Assembly (NCBI RefSeq): GCF_900107745.1
Contig: NZ_FNRO01000016.1
Location: 1-64,000, forward strand
Origin: Variovorax sp. YR216
GTDB taxonomy: Bacteria; Pseudomonadota; Gammaproteobacteria; Burkholderiales; Burkholderiaceae_C
Direction of reading: 5' to 3'
DNA length: 64,000 bases
Made by a program: the position numbers and the translations under genes. Positions 8,762 to 17,549 of the stretch are shown one piece after another; position 1 is the stretch's first letter, and each line of letters opens with the position of its first letter. The notes beneath the pieces were generated by a model. The model made no database searches. It worked only from the letters and a program-made list of their open reading frames with translations, and had not been told where the DNA came from.

Positions 8762-8791
8762 TGAGTTATGTCGACATTAATGATGTATAGT
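8762..8791 (+). promoter_or_regulatory. TauD promoter with putative GntR operator
   Basis: ATGTCGACAT at 8768-8777 is a perfect palindrome. It is followed, after 8 bases, by TATAGT (8786-8791), a good -10 hexamer, with a poor -35 (TGAGTT, 8762-8767) 18 bases upstream of it. The palindrome therefore fills the promoter spacer, where a bound repressor would exclude RNA polymerase. It may also control the divergent operon starting at 8707. The regulator is inferred to be one of the two GntR proteins. Confidence 0.6.
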
Positions 8792-8858
8792 CCGTCGGCG
8801 ACGCAAGGGGAGGGCCGCCCCTTGTCGCCTTTCTATCCACCGGCCAAGGAGACGCGCA

Positions 8859-9710
8859 ATGAGAGTGGAACGGCTGACGGTCAACATCGGCGCTGAGGTG
8901 ACGGGTATCCGCCTGCGCGACGCGGTGGGCAGCGACGACTTGTTCGACGAGATCAGGTCGCTACTGCTGCGGCATCGCGTGCTGTTCTTCCGCGACCAGG
9001 ACTTGGGCAACTTCTCGCGTGCGGACCACGTCGCCTTCGCCAGCCGCTTCGGCCCGCTCGAGACGCACCCGGTCGCGGGCAGCCATCCGGACTATCCCGG
9101 CCTGGTGCAGATCTATCGCAGTGAAGAGAAGAACCCGTACGAGAACAACTGGCATACCGACGGCCTCTGGCGCTCCAATCCGGCAATGGGTGCCGTGCTG
9201 CGCTGCGTCGAGTGCCCCGAGGTAGGCGGCGACACCATCTGGGTGAACATGGTCGAAGCCTACGCGCGGCTGCCCGATGACGTGAAGTCGAAGATCGATG
9301 GCCTGCGCGCCAGCAGCAGCATCGAGCACAGCTTCGGTGCCGTGATGCAGGACGAAAAGCGCCGCGAGTTGGGCCGCCAGAACCCGCCGGTGGAGCATCC
9401 CGTGGTGCGCACGCACCCCGAGACCGGCGAGAAGATTCTGTACGTGGGCAGCTTCACGACGCACTTGCTCAACTACCACACGCCCGCGAACGTGCGCTGG
9501 GGCATCGACAAGAACCCGGGCGCCGGACTGCTGCTGCAGTACCTGCAGAGCCAGGCCACCATTCCGGAATACCAGGTGCGTTTCCGCTGGAAGCCCCACT
9601 GCGTGGCGCTCTGGGACAACCGCGCCACGCAACACTACGCGGTGATGGATTACTGGCCGGCGCCGCGCAAGATGGAGCGCGCCGGCATCGTGGGCGACGT
9701 GCCGTTCTGA
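8859..9710 (+). CDS. TauD/TfdA-family Fe(II)/2-oxoglutarate dioxygenase
   Basis: A protein of 283 residues. The iron ligands are visible as His99 and Asp101 in NNWHTDGLW and His259 in NRATQHYAVMDY; Arg270 or Arg274 would hold 2-oxoglutarate. The family hydroxylates next to S, O or N so that the product falls apart (taurine, sulfonates, aryloxyacetates, sulfate esters). AAGGAGA lies before ATG 8859. It is paralogous to the enzymes at 22442 and 27547, sharing EHPVVRTHPETGEK. The promoter carries the TGTCGACA operator. It converges on the GntR gene, 15 bases away. The substrate is unknown. Confidence 0.93.
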   Translation: MRVERLTVNIGAEVTGIRLRDAVGSDDLFDEIRSLLLRHRVLFFRDQDLGNFSRADHVAFASRFGPLETHPVAGSHPDYPGLVQIYRSEEKNPYENNWHTDGLWRSNPAMGAVLRCVECPEVGGDTIWVNMVEAYARLPDDVKSKIDGLRASSSIEHSFGAVMQDEKRRELGRQNPPVEHPVVRTHPETGEKILYVGSFTTHLLNYHTPANVRWGIDKNPGAGLLLQYLQSQATIPEYQVRFRWKPHCVALWDNRATQHYAVMDYWPAPRKMERAGIVGDVPF

Positions 9711-9725
9711 GAGAACGGCGATCGT

Positions 9726-10562
9726 TCAGCGGGCGGCGGTCGAGCGCTTCCGTCCTTCGTGGGTAGCCGGCCTGGACTTGCGCAGGGCGGATACGGTGAG
9801 ATCGCGCACGGCGCTGATGCGCTTGGTCGCGCATTCGATCGCGAGCGCCGTGTCGCCCTTGACGACGGCGTTGTGCAGCGTGCGCCATCGGCCCATTGCC
9901 TTCGTGACCGCCTCCGGTGCGGCGCTCAGGCCCAGGCGTACATAGCGCAGCGTTCGCAGCGAGATTGCCTTGAGCTGGTCCACCACCAGACGGTTGCTGC
10001 ACAGGTCGGCAACGTCAAGGTTGAACAGAAAACTCTGCACCGCGAAAGCCTGCGGCGTCTCGCCGGCCGCCTTTTCCAGGCGCGGCAGGTGCTGCCCGAA
10101 GACGCGCAGCAGATCGGCATGACGTTCCTTCATCACCTGCTCAAGCAGGATGGAGAAGAGGGCCACGCGCACCTCGAAGATGTCCTGCAGCTCACGTGCG
10201 TCGGGCGCGGTGACAGCGGCACCGCGCCGTGCGCTCAGCTCGACCAGATGGTCGCGCTCCAGGATGCGGATGGCTTCGCGCACCGGTGCGCGGCTCACGC
10301 GCAGCATCTCGCTGATGTCGGTCTCGAACAGGCGCTGGCCGGGCGGCAGAAGGTCCAGTGCGATCAGCCCCGCGAGTCGCGCGGCGATCTGCTCGGCCAC
10401 GGGCGGCGATGCGTGTGCGCCTTCTCCGCGCAGCAGCGCCTTCTCGACCGCGACCATGGTGCTGTCCTTGGGCGCGAGTAGCGCTGCAAGGCCCGGGTCG
10501 TGGGCAGGCTGGGTGTCGGTGGCTGGGTCAGCTGCGGCAGGGGTGCGGGATCGGGTCGCCAT
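9726..10562 (-). CDS. GntR-family (FCD/FadR-like) transcriptional regulator
   Basis: A protein of 278 residues from ATG 10562. The winged helix-turn-helix is at about 55-120 (PVAEQIAARLAGLIALD, VSRAPVREAIRILERDHLVE) with an FCD-like helical domain behind it. It is a paralogue of the GntR protein at 3442-4329. An upstream in-frame start at 10607 exists, but that codon lies within the operator-like sequence at 10598, so I prefer the downstream start. It lies between the TauD gene, which it converges on, and the divergent amidohydrolase operon. Both control regions contain the TGTCGACA element, so it is the likely local repressor. Confidence 0.92.
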   Translation of the reverse strand: MATRSRTPAAADPATDTQPAHDPGLAALLAPKDSTMVAVEKALLRGEGAHASPPVAEQIAARLAGLIALDLLPPGQRLFETDISEMLRVSRAPVREAIRILERDHLVELSARRGAAVTAPDARELQDIFEVRVALFSILLEQVMKERHADLLRVFGQHLPRLEKAAGETPQAFAVQSFLFNLDVADLCSNRLVVDQLKAISLRTLRYVRLGLSAAPEAVTKAMGRWRTLHNAVVKGDTALAIECATKRISAVRDLTVSALRKSRPATHEGRKRSTAAR

Positions 10563-10597
10563 GGCCGGGAACATAGCACAGGGCATTGTCGATCTGC

Positions 10598-10607
10598 ATG
10601 TCGACAC
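10598..10607 (-). promoter_or_regulatory. Putative GntR operator upstream of the GntR gene
   Basis: ATGTCGACAC at 10598-10607 matches the palindromic core found at 3279, 8768 and 10665, with one end base changed. It lies 36 bases upstream of the GntR start at 10562, consistent with autoregulation. A second partial copy, ATTGTCGAT (10586-10594), lies beside it. Confidence 0.45.
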
Positions 10608-10661
10608 AAATGCAATATCGCCGCGTTGGCGACTGCGGAACGCGTGTCAGTTGAAATATGT

Positions 10662-10688
10662 TGTATGTCGACATTAATTGTGCAATAG
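10662..10688 (+). promoter_or_regulatory. Amidohydrolase promoter with putative GntR operator
   Basis: ATGTCGACAT at 10665-10674 is a perfect palindrome followed after 8 bases by CAATAG (10683-10688), a candidate -10 box. The layout copies that at 8768-8791, including the TTAAT just after the palindrome. It would drive the operon starting at 10727. Confidence 0.58.
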
Positions 10689-10726
10689 TCGCGCTCACCC
10701 TCACCAGCTCGACCAGGAGACAACCC

Positions 10727-11662
10727 ATGAGCACCCCCCAGGAGCGCTTCGCGCGCCTTGCCGGCAAGATCATCGACTTTCGCCTGCGCCCACCCACCGG
10801 TCCCTACCGCACCTTCTTCACGCCCAATGTGGTGGGCCATGTGAACAGGCTCCTGGGCCACCATGTGCCGCGCTCGTACAGCATTTCTACCGAGAGCAGC
10901 CCCAACTCCGAGGACCGCGCGCTCGCCGCGCTGATCCAGGAGATGGATACCGTCGGCGTTCGTCTCGGCCTGATGAATGGGCGCCACTCGGTGAACCGCC
11001 CGGTGCCGGTACACATCGAGGACAAGGACCTGCATGAGCTGAAAGGGCGCACCGGCGACCGCGTGCTCGGCCTGGCCGGCATCGATTTCGACAAGCCCAT
11101 CACGGAGATCCTGGCCGGCCTCGACACGGCGGTGAAGGAGTTGGGCCTGGTCGGCGTGTGCATCGAGCCCGGCTTGGCCCGCGCGCCCATGTACGCTGAC
11201 GACGAAAGGCTGTTCCCTCTTTACGAGCGCATCGCCGACCTGAAGGTGCCGCTCCTGTTCATGTCGGGTCCGCTCGCCGGCCCGGACATCAGCCATACCG
11301 ATCCGGTGCGCTTCGATCGTGTGGCGCGCCGCTATTCCACGATGCCGGTGGTGCTTGGCCACGGCTGCTATCCCTATGTGAACGAGGCCATCGCGCTGGC
11401 CTTCAAGAGCGAGGTAACCGGCCTCATGAACGTGTACGTCTCGCCCGATGTCTATGTCTTCGCGCCGGGCGGGAAGGCCTACGTGGAAGGCATCAACTGG
11501 CTGCCCAAGCGCTTCATCTTCGCATCGGCCTATTCGTTCATGGGCGTGGAGGAGTCGGTGCGCGACACGCTCGAACTCGACATCGACGATGGCGCCCTCG
11601 AAGACTACATGTACCGCAACGCCGAGACGCTGCTGCGCAATGTGCCGGGAGCGAAGCCATGA
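10727..11662 (+). CDS. Amidohydrolase family protein (Amidohydro_2 type)
   Basis: A protein of 311 residues from ATG 10727, which has AGGAG upstream. It resembles the amidohydrolase-2/TIM-barrel lactonase group (2-pyrone-4,6-dicarboxylate hydrolase, ACMS decarboxylase relatives): VCIEPGL, PVVLGHGCYPYVNEA with the metal-site His, and KRFIFASAYSF near the end. The N-terminal HxH metal motif typical of the group is not obvious, so catalysis may differ. The stop overlaps the next gene as ATGA. Hydrolysis of a lactone or decarboxylation of a ring-derived acid is a reasonable guess; the substrate is not known. Repressed, I infer, through the operator at 10665. Confidence 0.8.
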   Translation: MSTPQERFARLAGKIIDFRLRPPTGPYRTFFTPNVVGHVNRLLGHHVPRSYSISTESSPNSEDRALAALIQEMDTVGVRLGLMNGRHSVNRPVPVHIEDKDLHELKGRTGDRVLGLAGIDFDKPITEILAGLDTAVKELGLVGVCIEPGLARAPMYADDERLFPLYERIADLKVPLLFMSGPLAGPDISHTDPVRFDRVARRYSTMPVVLGHGCYPYVNEAIALAFKSEVTGLMNVYVSPDVYVFAPGGKAYVEGINWLPKRFIFASAYSFMGVEESVRDTLELDIDDGALEDYMYRNAETLLRNVPGAKP

Positions 11663-12660
11663 GCGGCGGAAACGTGCAGGTCAGGATGAAGCGCCACCCG
11701 CAGGGGATGGTGTCGCCGGGCGACTTCGACATCGTCGAGGCTGCCTTGCCCACGCTTGCCGAGGGCGAAGCGCTCGTGCGCAGCCGCTACCTCTCGCTCG
11801 ACCCGTACATGCGTCCGCGCATGGACCCGCTGCGCTCCTACGTGGAACCTTTGAAGCTCGGGGAGCTGATGCCCGGCGCTGGCGTTGGGGAGGTCGTCGA
11901 GAGCCGCGAGCCTGCGCTGCCCAGGGGGGCGATCGTTGCTGGGCCGCTGGGTTGGCAGACACACGGCGTGGTGACCCGCGCCAACGCGCGCGTACTCGAC
12001 CCGGCCATGGGCCCGCCGTCGGCGGCGCTCGGTGTGTTGGGCATGACTGGCGTCACTGCGCACTACGGACTGCTCAAGCTCGCCGATCCGAAGCCGGGCG
12101 AGACGGTGGTGGTCACGGCCGCGTCAGGCGCGGTTGGCAGCGTCGCTGGGCAGATCGCCAAGATCAAGGGCTGCCGCGTGATCGGTATCGCCGGCGGAGC
12201 GGACAAGTGCCGCTACGTGGTGGACGAACTCGGCTTCGATGCCTGCGTCGACCACCGCGCGCCCGACTTCGAACAGCAGCTTGCACAAGCGACTCCTGAC
12301 TATGTTGACGTACTGTTCGAGAACGTCGGCGGACCCGTGTTCGATGCCGTGCTGCAGCGCATCGCAGACCATGCGCGAATCGCGCTGTGCGGCAACATCA
12401 GCCAGTACAACACGAAGGAACCGTACGGCGTGAAGGGCATGCGGCAACTGCTCATGCACCGCGTCGCTATCCATGCCTTCGTCATCGCGGATCACCGCGA
12501 CTATTGGCCGACCGCGCTCGCCGACCTGTCCGTCTGGGTCAGGGAGGGCAGGATCCGGTTCAAGGAGGACATCTCCGTCGGCCTGCGCTCCGCGCCCGAC
12601 GCGTTCATCCGCATGCTCACGGGCCGGAACTTCGGCAAGCAGCTCGTGCAGGTGGAGTGA
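11659..12660 (+). CDS. NADP-dependent oxidoreductase of the CurA/leukotriene B4 dehydrogenase type
   Basis: A protein of 333 residues. SRYLSLDPYMRPRM near residue 45 and GMTGVTAHYGLL mark the zinc-free CurA/PTGR branch of medium-chain reductases, and VVVTAASGAVGSVAGQIAK binds NADPH. These enzymes reduce the double bond of alpha,beta-unsaturated carbonyls. The ATG overlaps the amidohydrolase stop (ATGA), so translation is coupled. It is followed four bases later by a second oxidoreductase gene. In context it would saturate an enone or enoyl intermediate. Confidence 0.92.
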   Translation: MSGGNVQVRMKRHPQGMVSPGDFDIVEAALPTLAEGEALVRSRYLSLDPYMRPRMDPLRSYVEPLKLGELMPGAGVGEVVESREPALPRGAIVAGPLGWQTHGVVTRANARVLDPAMGPPSAALGVLGMTGVTAHYGLLKLADPKPGETVVVTAASGAVGSVAGQIAKIKGCRVIGIAGGADKCRYVVDELGFDACVDHRAPDFEQQLAQATPDYVDVLFENVGGPVFDAVLQRIADHARIALCGNISQYNTKEPYGVKGMRQLLMHRVAIHAFVIADHRDYWPTALADLSVWVREGRIRFKEDISVGLRSAPDAFIRMLTGRNFGKQLVQVE

Positions 12661-12664
12661 TCCG

Positions 12665-13666
12665 GTGCGGGCGGTGTGGTACGAGCAGCAGGGCGCGGCG
12701 CACGACGTGCTGCACTGCGGGCAGATGCCGACCCCCGTGCCCGCGCCGGGCGAAGTGCGCGTGCGGCTGGGCGCATCGGCCGTCAACCCGGCCGATGCCA
12801 ATCGGCGGGCCGGACGGCTGCATTTGATGGAATACCCGCGCATCATTCCCAATAGCGATGGCGCTGGCGTGATCGATGCGGTTGGCCCGGGTGTCAACGC
12901 GGCGCGTGTCGGACAGCGCGTCTGGATCTGCTTTGGCCAACGCAGCAGGCCGTTCGGCACCGCCGCCGAATTCATATGTCTTGCCGAAGACCTGGCGTGC
13001 GAGCTTCCGGCGCACCTGAGCGACGAAGAGGGCGCATGCCTGGGCATTCCGTGCCTGACGGCGTACTGCGCATTGTTCGGGCAGGGCGCCATCGAAGGTG
13101 CCACCGTGCTCGTCACAGGTGGCGCCGGCGCAGTGGGTCATTACGCGATCCAGCTCGCCAAATGGGGCGGCGCCCGCGTGATCGCCACCGCGAGTTCACG
13201 CGCGAAGTTGGCGCATGCGACGCGCGCAGGGGCCGATGTTGTCATCGACTACACCGCGCCCAACGCGCTCGAGCAACTGCGGGACGCGGCCTGCAGCGGC
13301 GTGCAGCGCATCGTGGACGTCGATGCCGTGGCCAACACCGACCTCGTGCTTGGCGCGGCGGCCGAGGGCGCCACCTGGGTGACCTATGCCATCGGTGCGC
13401 AGGCAACCGCAGCGTTGCCCATGGCGCGGATCATTCGAGGCAACCTGAGGCTGCAGGGGCTCTACCTGTCGGGCCTGCATCCAAGCCGGCGGCACGAGGC
13501 GCAGTCAGGCGTATGCCGCTGGCTGGCAGACAGGCCGAATGCGATCCACACCGTTGACAGCGTCCATCCATTGCACGAGACAGCGCGGGCGCATCAGGCC
13601 GTGGAAGCCGGGACCAAGGTCGGTACCGTCGTCGTAAGTTGCGGCGACGCGGCACCACGTCACTGA
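12665..13666 (+). CDS. Quinone oxidoreductase-type medium-chain reductase
   Basis: A protein of 333 residues. The start is GTG 12665 (giving an MRAVWYEQ opening), since upstream in-frame sequence belongs to the previous gene and GGTGGAG lies 9 bases before. The domain order is GroES-like (ASAVNPADANRRAG) then Rossmann (VLVTGGAGAVGHYAIQLAK). Zinc-binding cysteines are lacking. Most similar in layout to NADPH:quinone reductases. It is the third gene of the operon begun at 10727; the Bug gene at 13795 follows after 128 bases and may be separate. Confidence 0.9.
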   Translation: MRAVWYEQQGAAHDVLHCGQMPTPVPAPGEVRVRLGASAVNPADANRRAGRLHLMEYPRIIPNSDGAGVIDAVGPGVNAARVGQRVWICFGQRSRPFGTAAEFICLAEDLACELPAHLSDEEGACLGIPCLTAYCALFGQGAIEGATVLVTGGAGAVGHYAIQLAKWGGARVIATASSRAKLAHATRAGADVVIDYTAPNALEQLRDAACSGVQRIVDVDAVANTDLVLGAAAEGATWVTYAIGAQATAALPMARIIRGNLRLQGLYLSGLHPSRRHEAQSGVCRWLADRPNAIHTVDSVHPLHETARAHQAVEAGTKVGTVVVSCGDAAPRH

Positions 13667-13794
13667 GGGGTGACACGCACGCGGTGCATTGCCGACAGGA
13701 AATTCTCTTCAACCAAAGTCTTGCCACTCCACGAGGCCGACTTCAGCCGTCCGGCCTCAGGAGGGCGACAGCGAACCACTTCAAGGGTGACTCC

Positions 13795-14781
13795 GTGAAT
13801 CTGATGCCAGCAACCCGTCGTGCCGCCATCGCGGCAGCCGTCTTCATGTCCGCATCGTTGGTGTTCGCTCAAGGCGACACCTGGCCGAGCCGGCCGATCA
13901 CGATGATCGTGCCCTCCTCGGCAGGTTCGGGCACCGACCTCATGGCCCGTGAAATGGCCCACCGCCTCGGCATGGCGCTGGGACAGAGCATCGTGGTGGA
14001 GAACAAGGCTGGCGGCAGCGGAATCATCGGCACGCAGGCGGTGGTGCGCGCTGCGGCAGATGGCTACACCCTGCTCTACACGAACGCCACCAACATGGTC
14101 ATGGCGCCCGCGCTGATGAAGTCGGTTCCCTATGACGTGACGAAGGACCTGGCGCCGGTCGCGCAGACGGCCGCCGGCGGCGTTTTCCTGCTGGTCAGCA
14201 ACGACCTTCCGGCAAGGAATCTCAAGGAGCTCGTCGAACTGGTGAAGTCCAGTCCCGGCAAGTTCACCTTCGGCTCCTGGGCGGTGGGATCGTCTGGCCA
14301 TATGACCATGGAATGGCTCAAGCGTCAGACTGGCATGAAGATCGACCACGTGCCTTACCGGCAAGTGCCGCAACTGCTCACGGAGCTGACCACGGGAACA
14401 CTGAAGATCGGGTTCGCAGACCCTGCGGCTCCGCTGCCGTTCATGGAGTCCGGACGGTTGCGGGCCATCGCGGTGACGGGGACGGTGAGGCTGCCTCGCG
14501 CCGCCAGTGTCCCCACCTTCGCCGAGCAGGGCTATGCCTTCGAGCCGGTCGGCTGGTTCGGTGTGTTCGCCCCACCCGGAACCCCTGCTGCGATCGTCCA
14601 GCGCCTGAACACCGAGATCAACAAGATCCAACAGCAGCCCGACATGGTGGCGAAGGTCACTGCAATGAACATCGCACCGCCGCCGACGAAATCGCCCGAC
14701 GCGTTTCGCTCGATGATGATCCAGGACCTGCAGATGTGGAAAAGGATCGTCGCGGACACCGGCATCACGGTCGACAACTGA
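13795..14781 (+). CDS. Bug/TctC-family periplasmic solute-binding protein
   Basis: A protein of 328 residues from GTG 13795, chosen because AAGGGTGA is just upstream; ATG 13804 is the alternative. Signal peptide with arginines then AAAVFMSASLVFAQ, followed by the Bug motifs WPSRPITMIVPSSAGSG and VVENKAGGSG. An orphan receptor, since no TctAB permease is nearby. It follows the amidohydrolase-reductase operon and converges with a porin gene; porin and receptor would together bring an anionic substrate through the outer membrane and periplasm. Confidence 0.92.
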   Translation: MNLMPATRRAAIAAAVFMSASLVFAQGDTWPSRPITMIVPSSAGSGTDLMAREMAHRLGMALGQSIVVENKAGGSGIIGTQAVVRAAADGYTLLYTNATNMVMAPALMKSVPYDVTKDLAPVAQTAAGGVFLLVSNDLPARNLKELVELVKSSPGKFTFGSWAVGSSGHMTMEWLKRQTGMKIDHVPYRQVPQLLTELTTGTLKIGFADPAAPLPFMESGRLRAIAVTGTVRLPRAASVPTFAEQGYAFEPVGWFGVFAPPGTPAAIVQRLNTEINKIQQQPDMVAKVTAMNIAPPPTKSPDAFRSMMIQDLQMWKRIVADTGITVDN

Positions 14782-14797
14782 ACCGGACCGCCCGGGC

Positions 14798-14820
14798 CCG
14801 GCAAGCCATGGACTTGCCGG
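14798..14820. terminator. Hairpin between convergent Bug and porin genes
   Basis: CCGGCAAG and CTTGCCGG form a perfect 8-bp stem with a 7-base loop, in the 60-base gap between two convergent stops. There is no clear T-tract, so it could be a bidirectional terminator or a transcript-end stabiliser. Confidence 0.45.
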
Positions 14821-14841
14821 ATCCCCTCCGGATTCCGGCAA

Positions 14842-16116
14842 TCAGAACACGTGCCTAATGCCGATGTCGTAACCAGTGGATGACTGCGGGACCGGCGTGG
14901 AGCCGTTGATCGCCTTCGAGTAGAAACTCGGCCCGCCCACCGTCAGGTCGGCGCCATTCTTGTTGTCGATGCGCGCTACCGTGGCGTACAGGGCCGTGCG
15001 TGTCGACAGGTTGTGTACGTAGCCGAGGGCGTACTTCTCGGCCTTCGGATCTGGAGCGAACCCAGGAGCGACCTGTTTCGACGCCGTGACGTTGCTGTAT
15101 TTCACTTGCGTATAGACGGCGCGAATCAGCCCGGGCCCGACTGGCACCGTCAACCCGACGAGCGCGCCGTTGGCACCCGGGCTGGTCAGGCCGAACGCGG
15201 CGGTGACCGGCGGGATGCCGGAGTAGTCGACCTTCATCTTGTTGTTCGAGTACTCCCCGTACAGCTTGACAGCGCCGAAGTCGTAAGAGGCACCGACGTT
15301 CCAGATGTCGAGACTCGTCGTCGAACCCACGAAGAACTGGTCCCCGATGGTGCTGCGCGCTCCTGCGAACGCGACATCGAGCGGGCCTTTGGCGTAGCCG
15401 AACCGACCGCCGACGTAGCGTCCGGAACGCTGGCTGTTCTGCACGTCCGGCGTCAGCGTGCCCGGGTCGTACTTGGTCGCTTCGTTGAAGGCATACATGA
15501 CCTGACCGTAGAAGCCGCCCAGCGTCGGCGGCAGGAAGTAGCCCACGGAGTTGGAGGCACGCAGGTAATTGGCGTTGGCCCGGAAGCCGTTGGCCGCCTG
15601 ACCCGGCGTGTTGAAGCCACTGGCGGTCGCAATGAGGTTGAGACCCACGCCGTTGGAGGTGAATGGGTCGAACACCGCGTCGTTCCAGAATGTCGGTGTG
15701 TAGTCTCTGCCGAGCCGGATTTCGCCCAAGACGCCCGACAGGCTCACCGTCGAGCGGCGATTGAAGGCGAGCGAGCCCGACGAGAAGCCCGCACCGGTGT
15801 CATTGAGCAAGCCCGCTTCGAGCCAGAAGCTCGCCGCGGCGCCGCCGCCGAGATCCTCCGTGCCGCGGAAGCCCACTCGGCTGCCCGTATAGCCTGAGCT
15901 GTTCTGCACCGTGCTGCCGGTCTTGATGGTGACGCCCAGTGGTGTCTCGGCCTTGTTCGAGTAGCTGCTGATCGTGGCGTCGACCACTCCGAACAGCGTG
16001 AGGGACGACTGCGCCGATGCGCCGTTGGCGGCGACAAGGACGGCCAAGGCGATGAGCGCCTTGTTCAGGGAAGGGGGTGGGTTGCACAGGACGTCGACGA
16101 CGGCTCTGTATCGCAT
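14842..16116 (-). CDS. Outer-membrane general porin (Gram-negative porin family)
   Basis: A protein of 424 residues. The signal peptide ends in ANGASAQ and is followed by SSLTLFGVVDATISSYSN, the usual first strand of betaproteobacterial trimeric porins (Omp32-like). GSRVGFRGTEDLGGG, a long L3-region and a C-terminal GYDIGIRHVF ending in Phe support a 16-strand barrel. The N-terminal leader looks some 15 residues longer than usual, so translation may begin at a later codon. It passes small anions. Start has CAGGAGA upstream. It is located between the Bug gene and the CoA-transferase gene. Confidence 0.95.
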   Translation of the reverse strand: MRYRAVVDVLCNPPPSLNKALIALAVLVAANGASAQSSLTLFGVVDATISSYSNKAETPLGVTIKTGSTVQNSSGYTGSRVGFRGTEDLGGGAAASFWLEAGLLNDTGAGFSSGSLAFNRRSTVSLSGVLGEIRLGRDYTPTFWNDAVFDPFTSNGVGLNLIATASGFNTPGQAANGFRANANYLRASNSVGYFLPPTLGGFYGQVMYAFNEATKYDPGTLTPDVQNSQRSGRYVGGRFGYAKGPLDVAFAGARSTIGDQFFVGSTTSLDIWNVGASYDFGAVKLYGEYSNNKMKVDYSGIPPVTAAFGLTSPGANGALVGLTVPVGPGLIRAVYTQVKYSNVTASKQVAPGFAPDPKAEKYALGYVHNLSTRTALYATVARIDNKNGADLTVGGPSFYSKAINGSTPVPQSSTGYDIGIRHVF

Positions 16117-16260
16117 GATGTTGTCTCCTGCCTCAAGGTGATGGATTGCGGCCGATGTGGCGCGAAGAGACTCTATGGATGGGCGACGCGATCAGCTTGG
16201 CAAAGCGCGACACAGACTTTGCATTTCGTGCCGAGAGGCCAAGGCGAAGTGATCTGCGAG

Positions 16261-17514
16261 CTACAACACGCCGTCCTGCCTGAGGCCTGCGATCCGTCGG
16301 GCATCCATGTCCAGCAGTTCACCAAGCACCTTCTCGGTGTCCTGTGACAGCAGGGGTGGCCCTGCCCGCACGGGCAGTCGCTCGCCGTCCAGGCGATAGG
16401 GAGGCGCCATGACCTGAACCTGGCCGGCTTCGGGGTTCGGCATCCCGACTACCAGACCGGCCTCGGTGCTGCGCCGGGATTGCAGGGCCTCGAGCAGGCC
16501 AAGCACCTCGCCACAGGGAATGCCCGCGGCTGTCAGGCGTGCCAGCAGCAGTTCTCGGGGGCGCCGCCCGAGTTCGGCGCGCAATTCCGGCAGCAGCACG
16601 TGGCGGTTCCGCGCGCGACCGATATTGGTGGCGAAGCGTTCGTCGGCCGCAAGATCGGGCCGCTCGAGTACCTCCGTACAGAAGCGTTGGAACTGCGCGT
16701 TGTTGCCCACGGTGATGACTAAAGGGCCATCGGCGGCATCGAATACGCCATAGGGCACGATAGATGGATGGGCGTTGCCGTACTTGGGCGGATCTCCCCC
16801 CATGAGCAGCGCTTCCATGCCGTAGTAAGCCGTGATCATGAGGCCGCAGTCGTATAGCGCCATCTCCACATGTCGGCCCACGCCCGTGCGCTGTCGATCG
16901 AACAGGGCGGCAATGATGGCTTGGGTGGCGTACATGCCCGTGAACATGTCCACCGCGGCGACGCCGAACTTGAGCGGACCCTGGCCTTCTTCGCCGTTGA
17001 GCGCCATGAGGCCGGCCTCTCCCTGCACGACCAGGTCATACCCAGGGCGTGCGGCCTCGGGGCCATCGCTTCGATAGCCAGCGATGGAGCAATACACGAG
17101 CCCGGGGTTCAACGCCTTCAGTTCCTGATAGCCGAGTCCCATCCGGTCGATACCGCCGAACTTGAAGTTCTGGATCAGCACGTCGCTCTTCTCGGCCAGC
17201 ATGCGCGCGATGCGTTGGCCTTCCGGCTTCTGCAGATCAATGCCGACGGACTGCTTGTTGCGGTTTGCGCTGTTGAAGTAAGCCGTGTTGCGCGAGCCCA
17301 CGCGCAGTCCCCAATCGCGCGTGTCATCGCCACGGCCGGGGTGCTCGATCTTGATGACTTCGGCGCCCAGGTCGCCCAGCGCCTGCGCGCACATGGGGCC
17401 CGCCAGCACGCGTGAGAGATCGAGGACGCGCACGCCCTCCAGCGGCAAACGCACCGGCGGCTTGTTGGAGGCGTGCCTTGCCGCCTCGAGTGGTTTGGAA
17501 TGCTCGTGCGTCAT
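16261..17514 (-). CDS. Class III CoA-transferase (CaiB/BaiF family)
   Basis: A protein of 417 residues from ATG 17514 (AAGGAAA upstream). The family signature LSRVLAGPMCAQALGDLGAEV lies near the N-terminus, and the nucleophilic aspartate is in AAVDMFTGMYATQAI. Class III enzymes move CoA between carboxylic acids, e.g. formyl-, succinyl- or acetyl-CoA donors. In this pathway it offers a second route for making CoA thioesters besides the ligase at 5236. The oxidoreductase at 17550 lies 35 bases upstream on the same strand. Confidence 0.95.
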   Translation of the reverse strand: MTHEHSKPLEAARHASNKPPVRLPLEGVRVLDLSRVLAGPMCAQALGDLGAEVIKIEHPGRGDDTRDWGLRVGSRNTAYFNSANRNKQSVGIDLQKPEGQRIARMLAEKSDVLIQNFKFGGIDRMGLGYQELKALNPGLVYCSIAGYRSDGPEAARPGYDLVVQGEAGLMALNGEEGQGPLKFGVAAVDMFTGMYATQAIIAALFDRQRTGVGRHVEMALYDCGLMITAYYGMEALLMGGDPPKYGNAHPSIVPYGVFDAADGPLVITVGNNAQFQRFCTEVLERPDLAADERFATNIGRARNRHVLLPELRAELGRRPRELLLARLTAAGIPCGEVLGLLEALQSRRSTEAGLVVGMPNPEAGQVQVMAPPYRLDGERLPVRAGPPLLSQDTEKVLGELLDMDARRIAGLRQDGVL

Positions 17515-17549
17515 CTGTGATTTCCTTCTTGTGTTCTGTGCGGGTCTGG

